This document shows, piece by piece, positions 25,601-38,100 of a stretch of DNA of 64,000 bases. The notes below the pieces were generated by a model. The model saw only the letters and a program-made list of their open reading frames with translations. It was not told where the DNA came from and searched no databases. Origin of the DNA: Hymenolepis diminuta (Eukaryota > Platyhelminthes > Cestoda > Cyclophyllidea > Hymenolepididae). The stretch covers positions 152,780-216,779 of the forward strand of contig CAADRB010000084.1 in NCBI GenBank assembly GCA_900708905.1. The letters run 5' to 3'. The translations under genes and the position numbers were made by a program. Each line of letters opens with the position of its first letter. Position 1 is the first letter of the stretch.

Positions 25601-27826
25601 CTATCAACCTTCCCAACAAAGTAAAATTGTAGAAGTATGTGTGAGACATCGCCAAGTAAATCTTAAATTCTCCCAGGGTAACGAATGTGAAAATAACAAT
25701 GCATTGTTGCATGAACACAACAGAATTTATGTACTTATTACACCCTGAAGAGATTTTTTGAATTCTGTTATGATAATGCCTGATCAATAACGTAATTGTA
25801 TATTTTGTAAATACCAATTTCCTTCAGGAAAGGATCTATTGCAAAGGAAATAAAGATTTCTTATCACTGAGTGCAGAGAAAAAGGAACAAGGTTTGACAC
25901 AATATTTAATGATTACCATAGTAATAGTTCATGTGTTTGTAAATATAAACAAAAGAAGGCCTTAATTGAACTTGATCTATTGATTCCGAATGGATGGCTA
26001 AATTCAATTTCATGAAGCCTAGCTTCCAAGCCCAATTTGAAGACGTTTTATAACACTTATCTTGGGTAGAGGAGTAGTATCATAGAACCTCTGTGGTAGG
26101 GAAATGTATTAGTAACCATAATTAAATCAGTGTAGCTGACCATTCTGCTGGACATCAAACCCGGGACCTTTGACTTTAGAGATGAGCACATTAAACAACG
26201 ATGCAACTCACACAATAAAATATGTGTTAGGAATCAAATTTCTATTGTGTATGCTCCAAGTATGTGATTTTAGAAATCGACTATACTATCGAATCAATAA
26301 CATGAAGAGCCAAATATAGCTAAAAGATGGTAATAAAAACTTAATCATTTTTACCGATCCCCTTGCTTTTGAGGAGTATAAATAATAATAATAAACAAAA
26401 ATTGCATGTGAGTGCATGCTATCTTTACGGATTTAACGTAGCCGTAATACAAAGAACTCAAACAGAATTTTTTAATCACTATTTCCACAACTATTATTAC
26501 AACTTCACCTTGACCGAAATCATCTTGAGTGACCCCTAATATATTAAAACAATTTTAATAAGTACCAACTAAGTGTCTTGACTATCGCGTTTTGCATGAC
26601 CAACCACTTAGCTCAATAGACAGGCTGATCAGTCCGGAGTATTGTGAAAACGAAATATTACTCATGAATCATAAGCCTAGACCCAGAAATTCGAACGTTA
26701 AAACGGTAGATATTGATAGTAGAGACTGTAATTTTGAACAAATTAATGATTCGACAAATAGATGAAGTTAGACTCTTCAAAACACTGAATATTTTGTCTC
26801 AGCATCCAAGTAATATCCCTATTACCTATGCATTGCACTGAAACAATTTTTGGGATCAATGCTTTTTTGTAATTGACAATAATAATAGTAACTTTGAAGA
26901 CTTTAAGTTGAAGGAGGAAATTAATCATATTTCTTTAAATTTTTATATTTGCTTTTTAGAGTCAGTGAATAAAACAAATGAAAACAAATCAGATGACTAT
27001 TACTACTTCAACTGAAATAAGACTAAAAATATTAAAAAAATAAATTAATAAAAGCAAAGTAACGATTTACCGGTGAAGGCGTTCAGAAGTTGATATAAAG
27101 GGGTGTCCTTTTCAACCAAATCGATGGGTCTGCGTCCATGCGAATCGACAGGGGACGCATATGCACCATGAAGAAGTAAAAGTCGAACCATCTTTAAATC
27201 AAGAAGTTCAGCAGCAATGTGTAGAGCTGTTGTAAGTTTACAACACTTGTTGGGGTCGGCACCTAGCATTTAATGCAAAGTTACAAATAAAATACGCATA
27301 AAATATTAAATAATAAGAACCTAAAATTTACCGGCCATGAGAAGATACTCGACACCTTTATAGAACCTGTTCCTGACAGAAATGTGAATCGGACAGAAAC
27401 CCAGACGATCGCAAGCGTTGATATCTGCACCTGCATCAACCAGAATAGTCATCGCATCATAATGCCCTAAAGTAATTGTTTCACATTTTTTTAAATTTTA
27501 GTACCATTTTTAACGGCATACATCAACGGAGATCCCCAATAAGCAGGCGGATTAACATTTGCACCACCATTAATTAATGCTTTGATTATTTCTACCGAGC
27601 CATTAGCCGCAGCATCACAGATGGGCGTATGCCCATCAACATTATTCGCGTTGACATAAAATCCTGCTTCAAGGAGAACCTTAACCGCATTCAGATTTCC
27701 AGCCAAACATGCATAATGGAGAAGGGTATTGTTATCAGAATCATGTTCAAAGTACTCATTTTTGGATAAATGCTTAAGGATTTCCTCCCGCGTTCCTGTT
27801 TCCACTGTTTTGATTGACGTTAACAT
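22604..27826 (-). CDS. ASB: Ankyrin-repeat and SOCS-box protein (ASB5/9/11/13 type), complete
   Basis: Four minus-strand exons, 27826-27505, 27466-27332, 27262-27071 and 22734-22604, total 780 bp (259 aa plus stop). All junctions are in phase, with GT donors and AG acceptors. The protein has tandem ankyrin repeats (NNTLLHYACLAGN, DGHTPICDAAANGS, GSPLMYAVKNGHYDA, TTALHIAAELLDL, GRRPIDLVEKD) and a GANVNPPAYWGSPL segment typical of the ASB13/ASB11 group. A C-terminal SOCS box follows: SLRFLSRLAIKRQ fits the elongin B/C (BC) box, and LDLPKCLCDYLIF sits in the Cul5-box position. ASB proteins are substrate receptors of cullin-5 ubiquitin ligases. The length is close to human ASB13. The frame stays open for a few codons before the chosen ATG, so the start could be slightly further upstream. 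The 4.3-kb last intron contains a broken mariner-like element in the opposite orientation. Confidence 0.92.
23819..25127 (+). mobile_element. Tc1/mariner-like DNA transposon relic, copy 1
   Basis: A plus-strand transposase relic. The N-terminal helix-turn-helix frame starts near 23840 (TDKLKRRAVVVS, EIARFLKV). The DDE/D core follows in shifting frames: FFSDQNYF (first Asp) near 24350, VMVFGVV and EGHIM near 24490-24535, VFQQESA near 24680 (second catalytic position, Asp replaced by Glu), NFHHHVTP near 24740, [12 protein letters not shown] (third Asp) near 24795, then EVNKH and a C-terminal EAEGG before the stop. Several stops and frameshifts are present and a TA microsatellite interrupts it near 24180. 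The terminal inverted repeats could not be defined. It lies in the last ASB intron. Confidence 0.88.
26090..26215 (-). repeat. tRNA-derived SINE-like sequence, copy 1
   Basis: Read on the minus strand, it has the B-box-like GGGTTTGATGTCC preceded by GTCAAAGGTCCC. It then runs into the same GTCCAGCAG-type extension seen in the copy at 42713-42837. The A-box side (TTGCATCGTTGTTTAATG) is poorly preserved. Confidence 0.5.
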
Positions 27827-30800
27827 TTCAGGATTATTTTTTAATCTTTTTAGGTCTGATGCTCACACATTAATACGGTATTATTCGACGAATTTTTGGC
27901 TTATTGCAGTGAATGCGCCAGATGAAGGTCACGTATCATGGATCGATATAAATAATCATTTATTAGTTTAAACAAATAAATCATTTTCTTTGATTGGCAA
28001 ATATAAAGTACAAGAAGCAAAAATATAAACAGTGGGCATTTTCGAAGATGGTTGCTTTTATAAACGGTAGGATTATAATTGTTTGACCATTTGGAACTTC
28101 GTATAACGGCTACCTTTTACAATATTGTGGATAAGAAATATATTCTTAAATTAGATTATGGAATTAGCCTTCATTTAATCATACTCTATTGGCCACAGAT
28201 AAGTTATCATGCTTTAGGGTAGGATTCTTTACGGCTAAGCTGTATGATCGCTTACCGAACCAACATGGGGATTGAAATCAAGTTACTGCGCTTGAAAAGA
28301 GTTTTAAGGTAGTGAATGAAATGAAATTATACTATCTTTGAGTTTCCAAACATCTTGTTTATATACATGCACGGAGAAAGCAAAGTAGTTAATGGCCGGG
28401 TGCAGGTCAATTTGTTTCAGCATTTTACTTAGATAGATAAAATATAAATTTTGTCCGACATTTTTTGGTGCTTTTTCAGATATTTTGACACAAACGCAGA
28501 ACTCGATTTTTCAATACATAACTTATTCAGCTAACCCAGGCTTTCGTCACCTCAGACATGTAATTCAACTCAATGCAAACGATTTCCTTACGTATGAATT
28601 GCTCAAATATGTGCAACAAATTTTCAGTTTAAATTTCATGGGAAATTAAAGTTACAGGTAGAAAGCAGCAACTTTATCAAAATGGCGAAATATCGAGTGT
28701 AGCGTGATTCTGTTAGAAACCCAAATCGAAAATTTAGATATATTCGATCGAGTACATTGAGACCACATTTGATGCAATCGTAAGTTCATCCCTCATGCAG
28801 TAAGCTATCGATTTATGGGCTTCTTCACTCAGGCTCGGATTTGTAAGACCACCATTGAAGAATCCAACACAGTCAATATTAGTCAACCAGTCAGTCAATT
28901 CTTTATCACACGCCCAGTTTTATATAAGTACACTTATTTGCCCAATAATGAACCGCTGTTTGAGCTACAAGTCTTCATCCTTCATCTTCTTAGAGTCCAT
29001 ATAGTTGCAGCTCTATAAAGCGGGCAAATGAATAAGATATACAAGACTCCTATCAGAATTTCCTGTCTTATTGAGGCATTTCCACAGTAAGACATAAGCG
29101 ACATATACATATTAAGAAATTTACGGGGGATAGTCTTTTCATCCATGCTCTCTTACCCCTTTAAATGGTTATTTTCCATTGGGATTCACTTAGAAGTCTT
29201 TAAAACATAAAAATGCAGAGTTTTTAGACGATGAAAATGGTAGAATTACCACATGTTGTACTAGATATTGGGTCAATATGAATTTAATAAATGTATCTGG
29301 AAACTTATTGACAAAAAAGTGTAGATTTGTAAATCTATTTCTTACGTTACTATTTTATGAACATTAATATATTTGTTTCATTTGTCATTTAGTTCGTAAC
29401 TTTGACATTCTATCAAACACGAAATGCGGAAATGAAAAACCAAACCGTCAAAACTAGTTCAAATGAAACAGACCAAAGAGCGGTTTCCTCTAAAAACAGG
29501 ATAATACCCGACTATATCTTACTAACGCTGCTGTAAAAAGAAAGTTAAATATGCTTTTATAATAGAGAGTTATTTGAACAGCAGTCTGCAAATAAACGGA
29601 TTGTTTTCACATGGATAGATATTTCAATTAGTTCTCAGTACATTCGAAATAGAAAACACTTGTTTTTTTTTTTAGAAAAATGACTGGAATATTTTCGATG
29701 CACCTTCACAAGCAAATACCATCACTTCTGCCTCAGATTATCAATAATATTGGTTTTTCATGTTCCACTCTAGAAATAGGTTCATATCACTAGTGCATTA
29801 TTGGCCAGTCGGGCCGTGAATCATTACTCACGCAATTCTTGAGTGAGTTTTTGACCTCTTGTAGTTTAATCCGCTGCATCTGTAACCATGGTAGAACCTA
29901 CGTGGGCATCTGATATTATCGCCGAGTCAATGAATTATTCACTGGATTCTCGAGTAATTAAATTTAAACAATTATTTATGCTTATTGGGTTGATTCGTTC
30001 ATACCATTCTATTACTTGTTTTCTCTTTTAATAATTAAGAAACCACAATGATAATAACTTACTTGAGTTTAACAAGGATGAGCTCACTAGAGTTGCCTCA
30101 AGGTGACCGATACACTCACTTTAATTACGGGTAAATGGAAATCTTTTTTATGTGACCGAAAGCAAAAGTTTCATTCAAGGTCAATACGTTTATGGATATC
30201 ATTTTGAATATTTCGCAATTAACTGGTATAGTTAAACCGATATTATGATTGGTGCGGTTTTTTTGAAACTACATTATCGATTAAATTATGTAAAGTCGAC
30301 CAATGCACATGTTTCAACTTAGGTAGCAAAAAATAAACACGAAGTTTAGCCCAAAAAACAATTTAGGGGGAGAAATGCACATGACCTTAGCCGAGCAGAA
30401 TGATGAAGCGAGATTGAAGAATAACCCTCCATGCATTTCCAGAATTACCTTTTATTCGCATTCTCCATGACAGTAGTTGGGTTTTTGCCCACGAAGCTGG
30501 AATGATGTCTTTTATGTCACTATGGCGCAAAATTCCTATCTGCCATGTCTAAAGGTGCCCACTGATTCCTGCCTCCCCCCTCCCTTTCTACAGCTGCCCC
30601 GTTTCACCTAAAAAACACATATGTGCTGATGTTCTCACGCGTCCTTCAGACGAGTGACTCATATAAAGCTATCTTTGTTTTCCACACAATAACAATGCAT
30701 GCACATCAATTACCGACTCCCACTCTTCCTGCTCATCTCCTCTCTTCCTCAGCACGCTCCTCTCCCTATCTCTCTCTGTCACTCGTTTCAAACTCGTTGT

Positions 30801-31856
30801 GGTTCCCTTGAGTAGATTTTCGGCCTAATCAACTCTTGATGTTCTGCTTTACAATTGTTGTTAGCTCTTACTCAAACAGTTACAAATTGGTGACTGTTAT
30901 TGCTGTTGTTGTTAGCTGCGAACTGTTAGTTGTTATCTTAACTCCAACAAGATCATAATTAGAAACCTTAACGTCATCATTGGATTTCGACGATGAACTG
31001 TTTGCCCCTTTCCAATTAGTAAAGCTGCTGAAACCTTTACCAGAAGCATTTGCATTCACACTATAATGTTGGAATAGCTCACGTGAACGTAATTATAAAC
31101 TACAACTTATGGCAAAGCATCGAAAAATATCTCAATCATAACAATTGATCAAATAAGCCGGTTATTACAGGGACAAACATTCACAGAGTCAAATGCTAGG
31201 GCAGACAGCTATAATTGTAATTCAAAAAATCTGAAGGAAAACTTGTGGAGTACAAAATACTACCAGGGCTGATTGGAGGAATCTCGCGTGTGCTTGAACA
31301 TTCTAGAACGTACGGCCTTACTACAGATGACGTAGCGGTGCGGTCGCGTACAAAGGCCTTTCCAGCCAATCATCGATCAATATTCCTACAACGCAGTGCT
31401 GATTATATTTAATAATTAGGTATGTTGACAGTACACCATAATCCACAATGAGTTCTCTCCACTTCATTACCTTCTTGGTTCCTACTACTTTGGATATAGT
31501 CTGGCTAATCTTAGAGACAAATATATACTGGAGGACTTCTAAGAGGATTACTAAGGTTTAACAAAACGTCTTTTTGTGCAGCATCCGTCAAAAACTAAAA
31601 TTTACGTCAGCTAACGACATTATTATAGATTGGTCTCTGATGAGGTCCTATTCAAGTTTTAAGTCCTGAGTAAATGTTCCAGCGGTAGTTTCGACCTTTC
31701 CTTGCATCAAGTTGGAATAAGAAAACATTTTGCAAAGCAGTTATATATTTAGATACAAAAATTCAAGAAAGACATTTTAAACTTCCGATTTGGTAGGAAT
31801 TCCACCCAACTAAAGAGAAAAGTAGGGGTCTCATATTAGTTAGAATACACAGAATA
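27827..31856. other. Intergenic region between the ASB and UBE3D genes
   Basis: No coding segment recognised. It contains dispersed repeat A copy 2 (30395-30900) and a short diverged tandem pair near 29814-29965 (GTGAATCATTACTCAC and GTCAATGAATTATTCAC units about 105 bp apart). The promoter of the ASB gene (minus strand) and the 3' untranslated end of UBE3D (minus strand) should lie at its two edges. No AATAAA was seen near the UBE3D stop. Confidence 0.5.
30395..30900 (+). repeat. Dispersed repeat A, copy 2 (AP-1/TATA core and CT-rich tract)
   Basis: Collinear with 8345-8880. It carries the identical 14-base AGTGACTCATATAA at 30653-30666, preceded by a CACGCG-CCTT segment, and followed by a CT-rich tract and a GTTGTTGTTAGCT-like end. 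Overall identity is modest, so this is an old family in which the core is unusually well kept. Confidence 0.65.
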
Positions 31857-33332
31857 TTAAATGGCGCAACCTACCGTAAAACCCTCCATTGCTTTAGTTC
31901 CCGATCTCATAAATGGTGCCAGACGCCTAGTAACATGTTCAAGGCAAGTCATCAACGATATACATGTCTCCATGGGCAACCGTAAATGATTCACAGTAAA
32001 ATCTCGAGTCCATTCAACCAACTTGGCATCTTTCTCTCTAGAATCAAAGAATAATAAGCTAAATAAGATAGAAATGATCCAACACTACTCGAATATTTTG
32101 AGTAGTAAATAATCATTTTAATTACGCATTAGATTGTCCCCGAGGAAGACGACGGTATGCCACTTTCAATATATGCATTTTTTCGGCTGAAACGGTTTCC
32201 GATGCCTCCGGTTCATCACCACTCAGAGTAAGTGAGAATTTAGACGTATTAACAATAGTGTTATATAAACATGTACGTTGACAGAGAATCCAAATCTATA
32301 AGAACGGAGTAAAAATTGACGAATTTTATGCTAACTTACAAAAACCAACATGGAAAATCGATAAAGAGACCTACCAAGGTGTAATCAAGAGCGGAATCAT
32401 GTGTACCCGCAGAAAGAAGAATTCTGTATCTATTAGCTTTCATAAGATGGTGGAAAAGGAGGTCAAAGAAATCAAAGTCGTGTTTGCTAAAGAAAAAACG
32501 GTCAAGGAAGCAAAAACACTTACACTAAAGGGATATCTACTACTCGAAGAAAATTTCCTTCTGCATCACGATCTGGCCTACGAATTTTGAGGGAATTTGT
32601 GTAAAATACCATTACCCTATCTTTTTCATCACCAACTGAAAAACATGATTATAACCAAATGATTTTCATACCCAACCTGCCGACCATAATTCTACACCGA
32701 GAGCAGAAGACCGATTCGAGTTCTTTCGATTGAATAAGTGAACCATCAATTAACGCATCAGATCCCACAATCAATTCGACTCCATTAGAGAGGACAGAGG
32801 TATCAGGTAGGTCACTAAGAATTATGGAGAGAGGAGAAGGCAGAACAACGGATGACTGACTCTCTCCATGACAGAAATATGTTGAAATCTCCGACACAGC
32901 CAGTGAATCAACAAATCTAAGGAATTCAACTTTGTTTATTTTCTTCGAATTTGCGAAAACAGCGTCACAAAATTTACATCGTATCATATCACTTCGAACA
33001 ATGCGATCGCATATTTTTCCAAACCGTTTATCCTCAGGTGGTTTGGAAAAAGGATAACTTGCCAAAAAACTGATTGATTCTGAATTGGAGGTAGCTGTAG
33101 AAAGCACATTAGCTGTATCTGGCTTAAAAGTTAAGTCGGGAAAACTAACTGCATAACTGGCGAAGCCATCAGAGAAATGTATAATATTTGGCGTTGACAC
33201 CCTTAATGAACAACTAAATATATAATATTATCATTAAATTCAAGAATACTGTTCATGTAAGTCTCCGCTCAATGTAAGGAAAACTTTCTGGAGTCCGAAA
33301 GAAAATTCTCCGAAAATAGAATATACACTCAT
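31857..33332 (-). CDS. UBE3D: UBE3D homologue (E2-binding, HECT_2-family protein), complete
   Basis: Six minus-strand exons join in frame: 33332-33250, 33213-32672, 32635-32524, 32486-32375, 32295-32126 and 32037-31857. The total is exactly 1200 bp (399 aa plus stop; human UBE3D is 389). Introns are 36, 36, 37, 79 and 88 bp. Family landmarks in order are: the N-terminal QKVFLTLSGDL segment; zinc-ligand-like C107-x2-C110 (RCKFC); YFCHGE at 142; C198-x2-C201 (VFCSRCRIMVG) followed by the VMVFYTNSL strand; a TLIWILCQR segment; and the C-terminal LVEWTRDF ... LPMETCISLM region. UBE3D was described as a UbcH10-binding E3-like protein. The yeast relative Ipa1 acts in pre-mRNA 3'-end processing with Ysh1/CPSF73. 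Cellular role here is inferred from the family. Confidence 0.94.
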
Positions 33333-33720
33333 ACTGACGACAGTTACAAATCAGATTAATGGGTAGATCGCATTAACCTCAACTGCCTGGACACTGTCCT
33401 TGAGATCATATCCAGATCTAAAGCGTCGGTAAAGTTGATGGTAAAGTTTGATTCATTATTTACGTGTAAAGTTATTAAAATTTATATTCTCTTTTCCTTA
33501 CTCCAGAGTACACTTGATTGATTAGCCTTCACAGTCTATAAACCAGCACCTATTTATTTTTATTGCTTAATTTTAGAAAGAGTTAAAATCGGTTAAATAT
33601 TGCATTATTTTATGTTTTGTTATTATATGTTGGATGATAAATATAAACCAGCCCGGTTATTCATGTTATTCTATATGGCGGGTATTTTGGGTGCGTGAAG
33701 TATTTGTGTTATATATAAAG
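33333..33720. promoter_or_regulatory. Head-to-head intergenic region, UBE3D / formin divergent promoter
   Basis: Only 388 bp separate the UBE3D start codon (minus strand) from the formin start codon (plus strand). Both 5' untranslated regions and both promoters must fit here unless untranslated exons lie elsewhere. No clear TATA box was identified. Each ATG is closely preceded by an AG (GTCGTCAG|T on the UBE3D side, ATATAAAG directly before ATG on the formin side), which could be a trans-splice acceptor, but that is speculation. Confidence 0.55.
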
Positions 33721-35102
33721 ATGGGAAATGCCCCCGGTTTTCCGGAAGCCCCGTCTCCATACCTTGGAGGCCGTCGAGTTTCTGATAAAGCCCTTCCGAA
33801 AACAGATAATTTTGAGGTCCGATGGCAACGGTTTGTGGAATCGCTAGATGTTACCGAAGAAAAGATGAAACTTATTGAACAGCTTCCCCCTCCGAGAAAG
33901 ATGGAATTGGTCCTAAATTATGTATGGTCTTATTTTAAATTTTATTCTTTTTTAGGAATTAAGTGTCGTGAAATTTTCACCCGTGCACTGTGTTGAAAGC
34001 ATAAAATTAGCCAGAATTTCCCAGATTATCGTAAGCTATTGTGCATTCATGTAGTTTTTCTTAGGCTTCAAAACGCAAACAAGATCATGATGATTTTCGA
34101 AAAATATTTACATCGTTGGAAATTTCACTCAGAACAAATAAAATAGAATGGGTGTTGGAGTTTTTAGAGAATCAAGGTTTGGAAGCCATTGTGGTATTTA
34201 TGGGCGAATCTTTAAAATATCTTTCTCGGTGAGATCTCTTTATTTTACTTAATTTGATTAATTTCAGAACGGATACCTTCCGTAGCACTCAGATAACTAT
34301 GGATACTACTCGTCGAAAGGGTTCTGTCCCCACAAGTGAAGAGTTTGGAGCTGCATCACTAGTTCGCCGCGAGCCTACTAGTCCAGCAAAGCCAAAAGGC
34401 ATTCGAGGTTCCAACGATAAACCTCCTCCAACTCCCAATTTCTCCCTCAGTCGAAATAAATCCGCATCCCCTACTCTCAAAAGTCAGAATGTTCCACTTT
34501 CTACATCTCTCACATTAGAAACTCTCAAAGATTGTATACATTTATGCTTAAAGTGTTTCAAAACTCTTCTTAATAATCAAGATGGATGTGCAAAAGCATT
34601 CGAGAATCCTGAAGTTATAGAGATCATTACATTTTGTATCCTGCATCCGAATTATTCGTAAGTTACCTTTTAATCTGTTTTTCCGTCATGGTGTATCTAG
34701 AAAAAAAGATTATTTGATTAATTTTTTCTAGGACAAAAGCGCTAGCTCTAGATCTGCTTTCAGCAGTATGTCTTATTGGTGGCGGTCATCCGAGAGTTCT
34801 TAAAGCATTCGATCATTTCCGACGAACGATCGGTGAAAATGCTTGTTTTGAAACGATCATAAATGATTTCAGAATTCATGAAGATCTTCCGTTAGAGCAA
34901 TATAATCTAGAATATTCCGTAAGTCATTGATTTTTCTGGTACTTGTTTAACATTTATCTTTTATTTTCTTATCTCTTTGCCGTTATTTTAGGTTGCTTGC
35001 ATTCAATTCATCAACATTGTTGTTCACTCGCCGGAGAATATCAATCTTCGAGTATACCTGCAGTACACGTTCACTCTCTTGGGATTGGATGACTTTTTGA
35101 GG
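33721..35102 (+). CDS. FMNL: Formin exons 1-6: GTPase-binding domain and FH3/DID
   Basis: Codes residues 1-376. Introns are 34, 34, 39, 74 and 73 bp. The start is chosen at ATG 33721 because MGN followed by a short Pro/Gly segment is the FMNL pattern; an upstream in-frame ATG at 33634 would bury the myristoylation glycine. Landmarks: [56 protein letters not shown], a basic/Ser segment ([16 protein letters not shown]) around residues 160-220, then the armadillo-like FH3 ([44 protein letters not shown]). This is the best-conserved part of the gene. Confidence 0.92.
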
Positions 35103-38100
35103 GTAAGATTAGTGAAAATTGATTAATTTCGTGTTTTATTGGACAAATATTCGCATTATTACATCTTAGTGAAGTACGTATTTGTTGCTTGTTTCTTCGT
35201 TTGCGCTTCTTTTATGGGGAAATTATTTAGAATTAGCCATTTTATGAAGGATGCCTTGAAGTCTTTGAATATGTTAGGTACTGCAGTTAACCTGGGCGTT
35301 TGATTAGTCTAGTTGATTTAGGTTGAATTTGAACCTATTATTCTAAATTTATGACTTTTTTCAACGTACTAAGTTATTATTTTCATTAAAAGTTTATTTC
35401 TATTTCATTTTTCTGATTCTTGTATTGCAATTAACGTTATTTAACTTTACTTGGATCATTTAACTACGGAGTTTTACAAGTTCTACATCATCATTGTAGA
35501 TCTACATCATCTATATCATAGTTCACCATTGAACATTGTAAAATTTCATAATTCGTATTTTTTTATAGAACCTTAAAAAAATACTTTTAACTGTGGTTAG
35601 TTTAGGACTCCTTTTATAATGTATATTGAATTTGGTCATACAAGTCTTGTACATGGATTAATAAGAAATTTTTCTCACTTTAAATCACTTAGAGAGAATC
35701 CAGTGGAAGTTTTGATTTTTCGCCTCTATCAAAATTGATTTTTTAAAATCTAGTTCGTGTTGGAGAAAAGTTTATCTCTTTCTTCAGAGCGTTAACAGAC
35801 CACGGCATGTGTAGTAGGGATTGTCTTTTTCGGCTTAAGATGGTTAAATTCAAAAATATTCTACAAACTCCATCTTTAGAATTTTCAAGTCAAAGGAAGG
35901 ACAATTTTAATTTATAAATGTCATTCTAAGCCTAGGGAAGCTTAATATCTGAAAGTATTAAAATAATCTTCAGATTTAAGGGGCTGGTGTGAATTTAGAA
36001 AATTTTAGCTTCACTGTAAAAATGTCTTAGAGCAAAAGTGGTTGTTTTTTTTCAAGATAAAGCTCTTGAAAAAAAAAAAATCGTAAGCTGTTAAATCATT
36101 TTCAGCTAATTATTATCTATTATGATCTATGTATAAAAACTTCATTTCAAGTTTACTGAATACGTAAGGCCATATACAGAATAAATCACAAAGGTTTTTT
36201 TTAGTATTCGCTTTGAAGTAGAATTGCTCACTAAAATCTGGTGGATTACTATATGCATGAGGCCGATGGGAAACCAGTGAAACGAAAATCGTTTTAAGTG
36301 CGATTCTTCCTCCTTTCTCATGCGCCTATTTATGATTTAGACTCTGCAAGCTCGGCCCGGAGATAAGTTGAATCGACATGTGGACGCCTATGTCAATAAC
36401 ATGGTCAACTGCTCTCTCTTATTAGATGATGCTGAAGCCAAAGAAGCGGCTGTCGAGGAGATCGCTCGTCTTGAAGCTGCTCTCGAGGCGTCAGAGAGCA
36501 CGGCCAAACAGCAGGCCGCTTCCTTTAAAGTAGGAATACTTCATTGATTATTGCATTTATCTTTGGTCTTCATTTTACCCTCCTTCTAACTCCGTTTACT
36601 GAACGCTTAATTTTGATGTGTTACCAGTCTGTGCTTTCACTAATAGTATTGATGAATATTGGGTTTAGCGCTTTCTTCGATAAGATGCAGCTATCCTCTA
36701 AATATAAACAAGAGAACAGCAGCGACATGTTTCATTTTTGGTGGGAAATCCTGCTTATTGATACCAATCTATGCCCATAGTTTGGGCTTTGTTTAATTTA
36801 CGATGCTTTAAAATTTACACCTTGTGTGTTATGCCGGTATTAGTTCTCATTTCATTGACTGTCCTCTTTCAGCACATTCTTTTGCATTTCCGAACATTTT
36901 CCTATTCATGCGATTTCTTCGAGTTTGGATATGAATATATTGTGCGGTCGACGAATATATTGTTTATTTCCTCTGTTCATAAATAACCTCTTAATTATTA
37001 AATCTGATTGTTGGGATTTCGCAAAAGTACATCTTGATGGGGTAGATTTTATAGGATTATTTTTTCGCGTTTCTTTTTCACGCGCTGCCTACTTTGGTAC
37101 TTTGAAAGAAACTGCTTGATGATTTTTTCTTTTCATTCGTCCATTCCTCTGAATCGAAAAGGGACTTAGTAATTCAAATTTACTTTAAGATTTTTCGGTT
37201 GAATAGGAATTCGGCGTCTTCTTAATTAATTGTTCAAGTCAAATGTTTTGTATGCTTAATGAATGATTTTTTCATGAAAATTCCTTTCCTACAGTCTTTC
37301 ATTCTAATCGTAGTTATCAAGGTAACCTTTGCTGTCGTTCTAATAGATTGAGTCTAAAAGCTGGTATAAATCGAAGGCGAAATTTTTTTAAAAAAGAAAA
37401 GTTTAGACAATTTCTTTTGAGTTTATTTAATTCTTACTGTGTATAACTCAACCGATTGGGGACTTCAGCAATGGGTTACACAATCATTACAACAAACATG
37501 CTGTGGATTATTTGATAATGAAGCATTGGTGATTTTCGGTTGCTAAGTTGACTCAGTTTACCAAACAGTCGTATAGACTGATTAGCGGAAAGGAATATTC
37601 TTTTATGCTCTGTGGTTATTTTAGCACCCAGTCATCATAAGAATTGGAATCCTTGTTAGATTGCAATTTTTGTTGATAAATTCTTCTTAATAATACTGAT
37701 TTCCCAGGGAAGTTGCTATTTTTACTGTTTTCCTCTATTCCTATTTACTCCCCTAACTGCAGGTTAACGCTCGCTATCGTGACGGGAAAACAGCGAATAA
37801 AAATTTGCCAATCTGATAGGGGTGAATTCAATCTAGTTGATTGATTTTTGAGAAATTGATCGGAGTTTTTCTGCCCTCCTTCCTTTCTAAAGTCAGGCTT
37901 ATTATAAGGGAGTATGCCTGAATAATGGATTTTAGTTCTACTGTTCTATTAATTAATATTTGCGCATCGGAGATAGTTCATTTCGTCGCTTAATTAGGGC
38001 ACTGAAGCCCATCTTTGTTGAAACTAAAGGATGAACTATTCCCCGTTTGATCCTTCTAGGTGTTTTTGGTTGGATGAGTTTCTTTTCTCAGTCTTACTGT

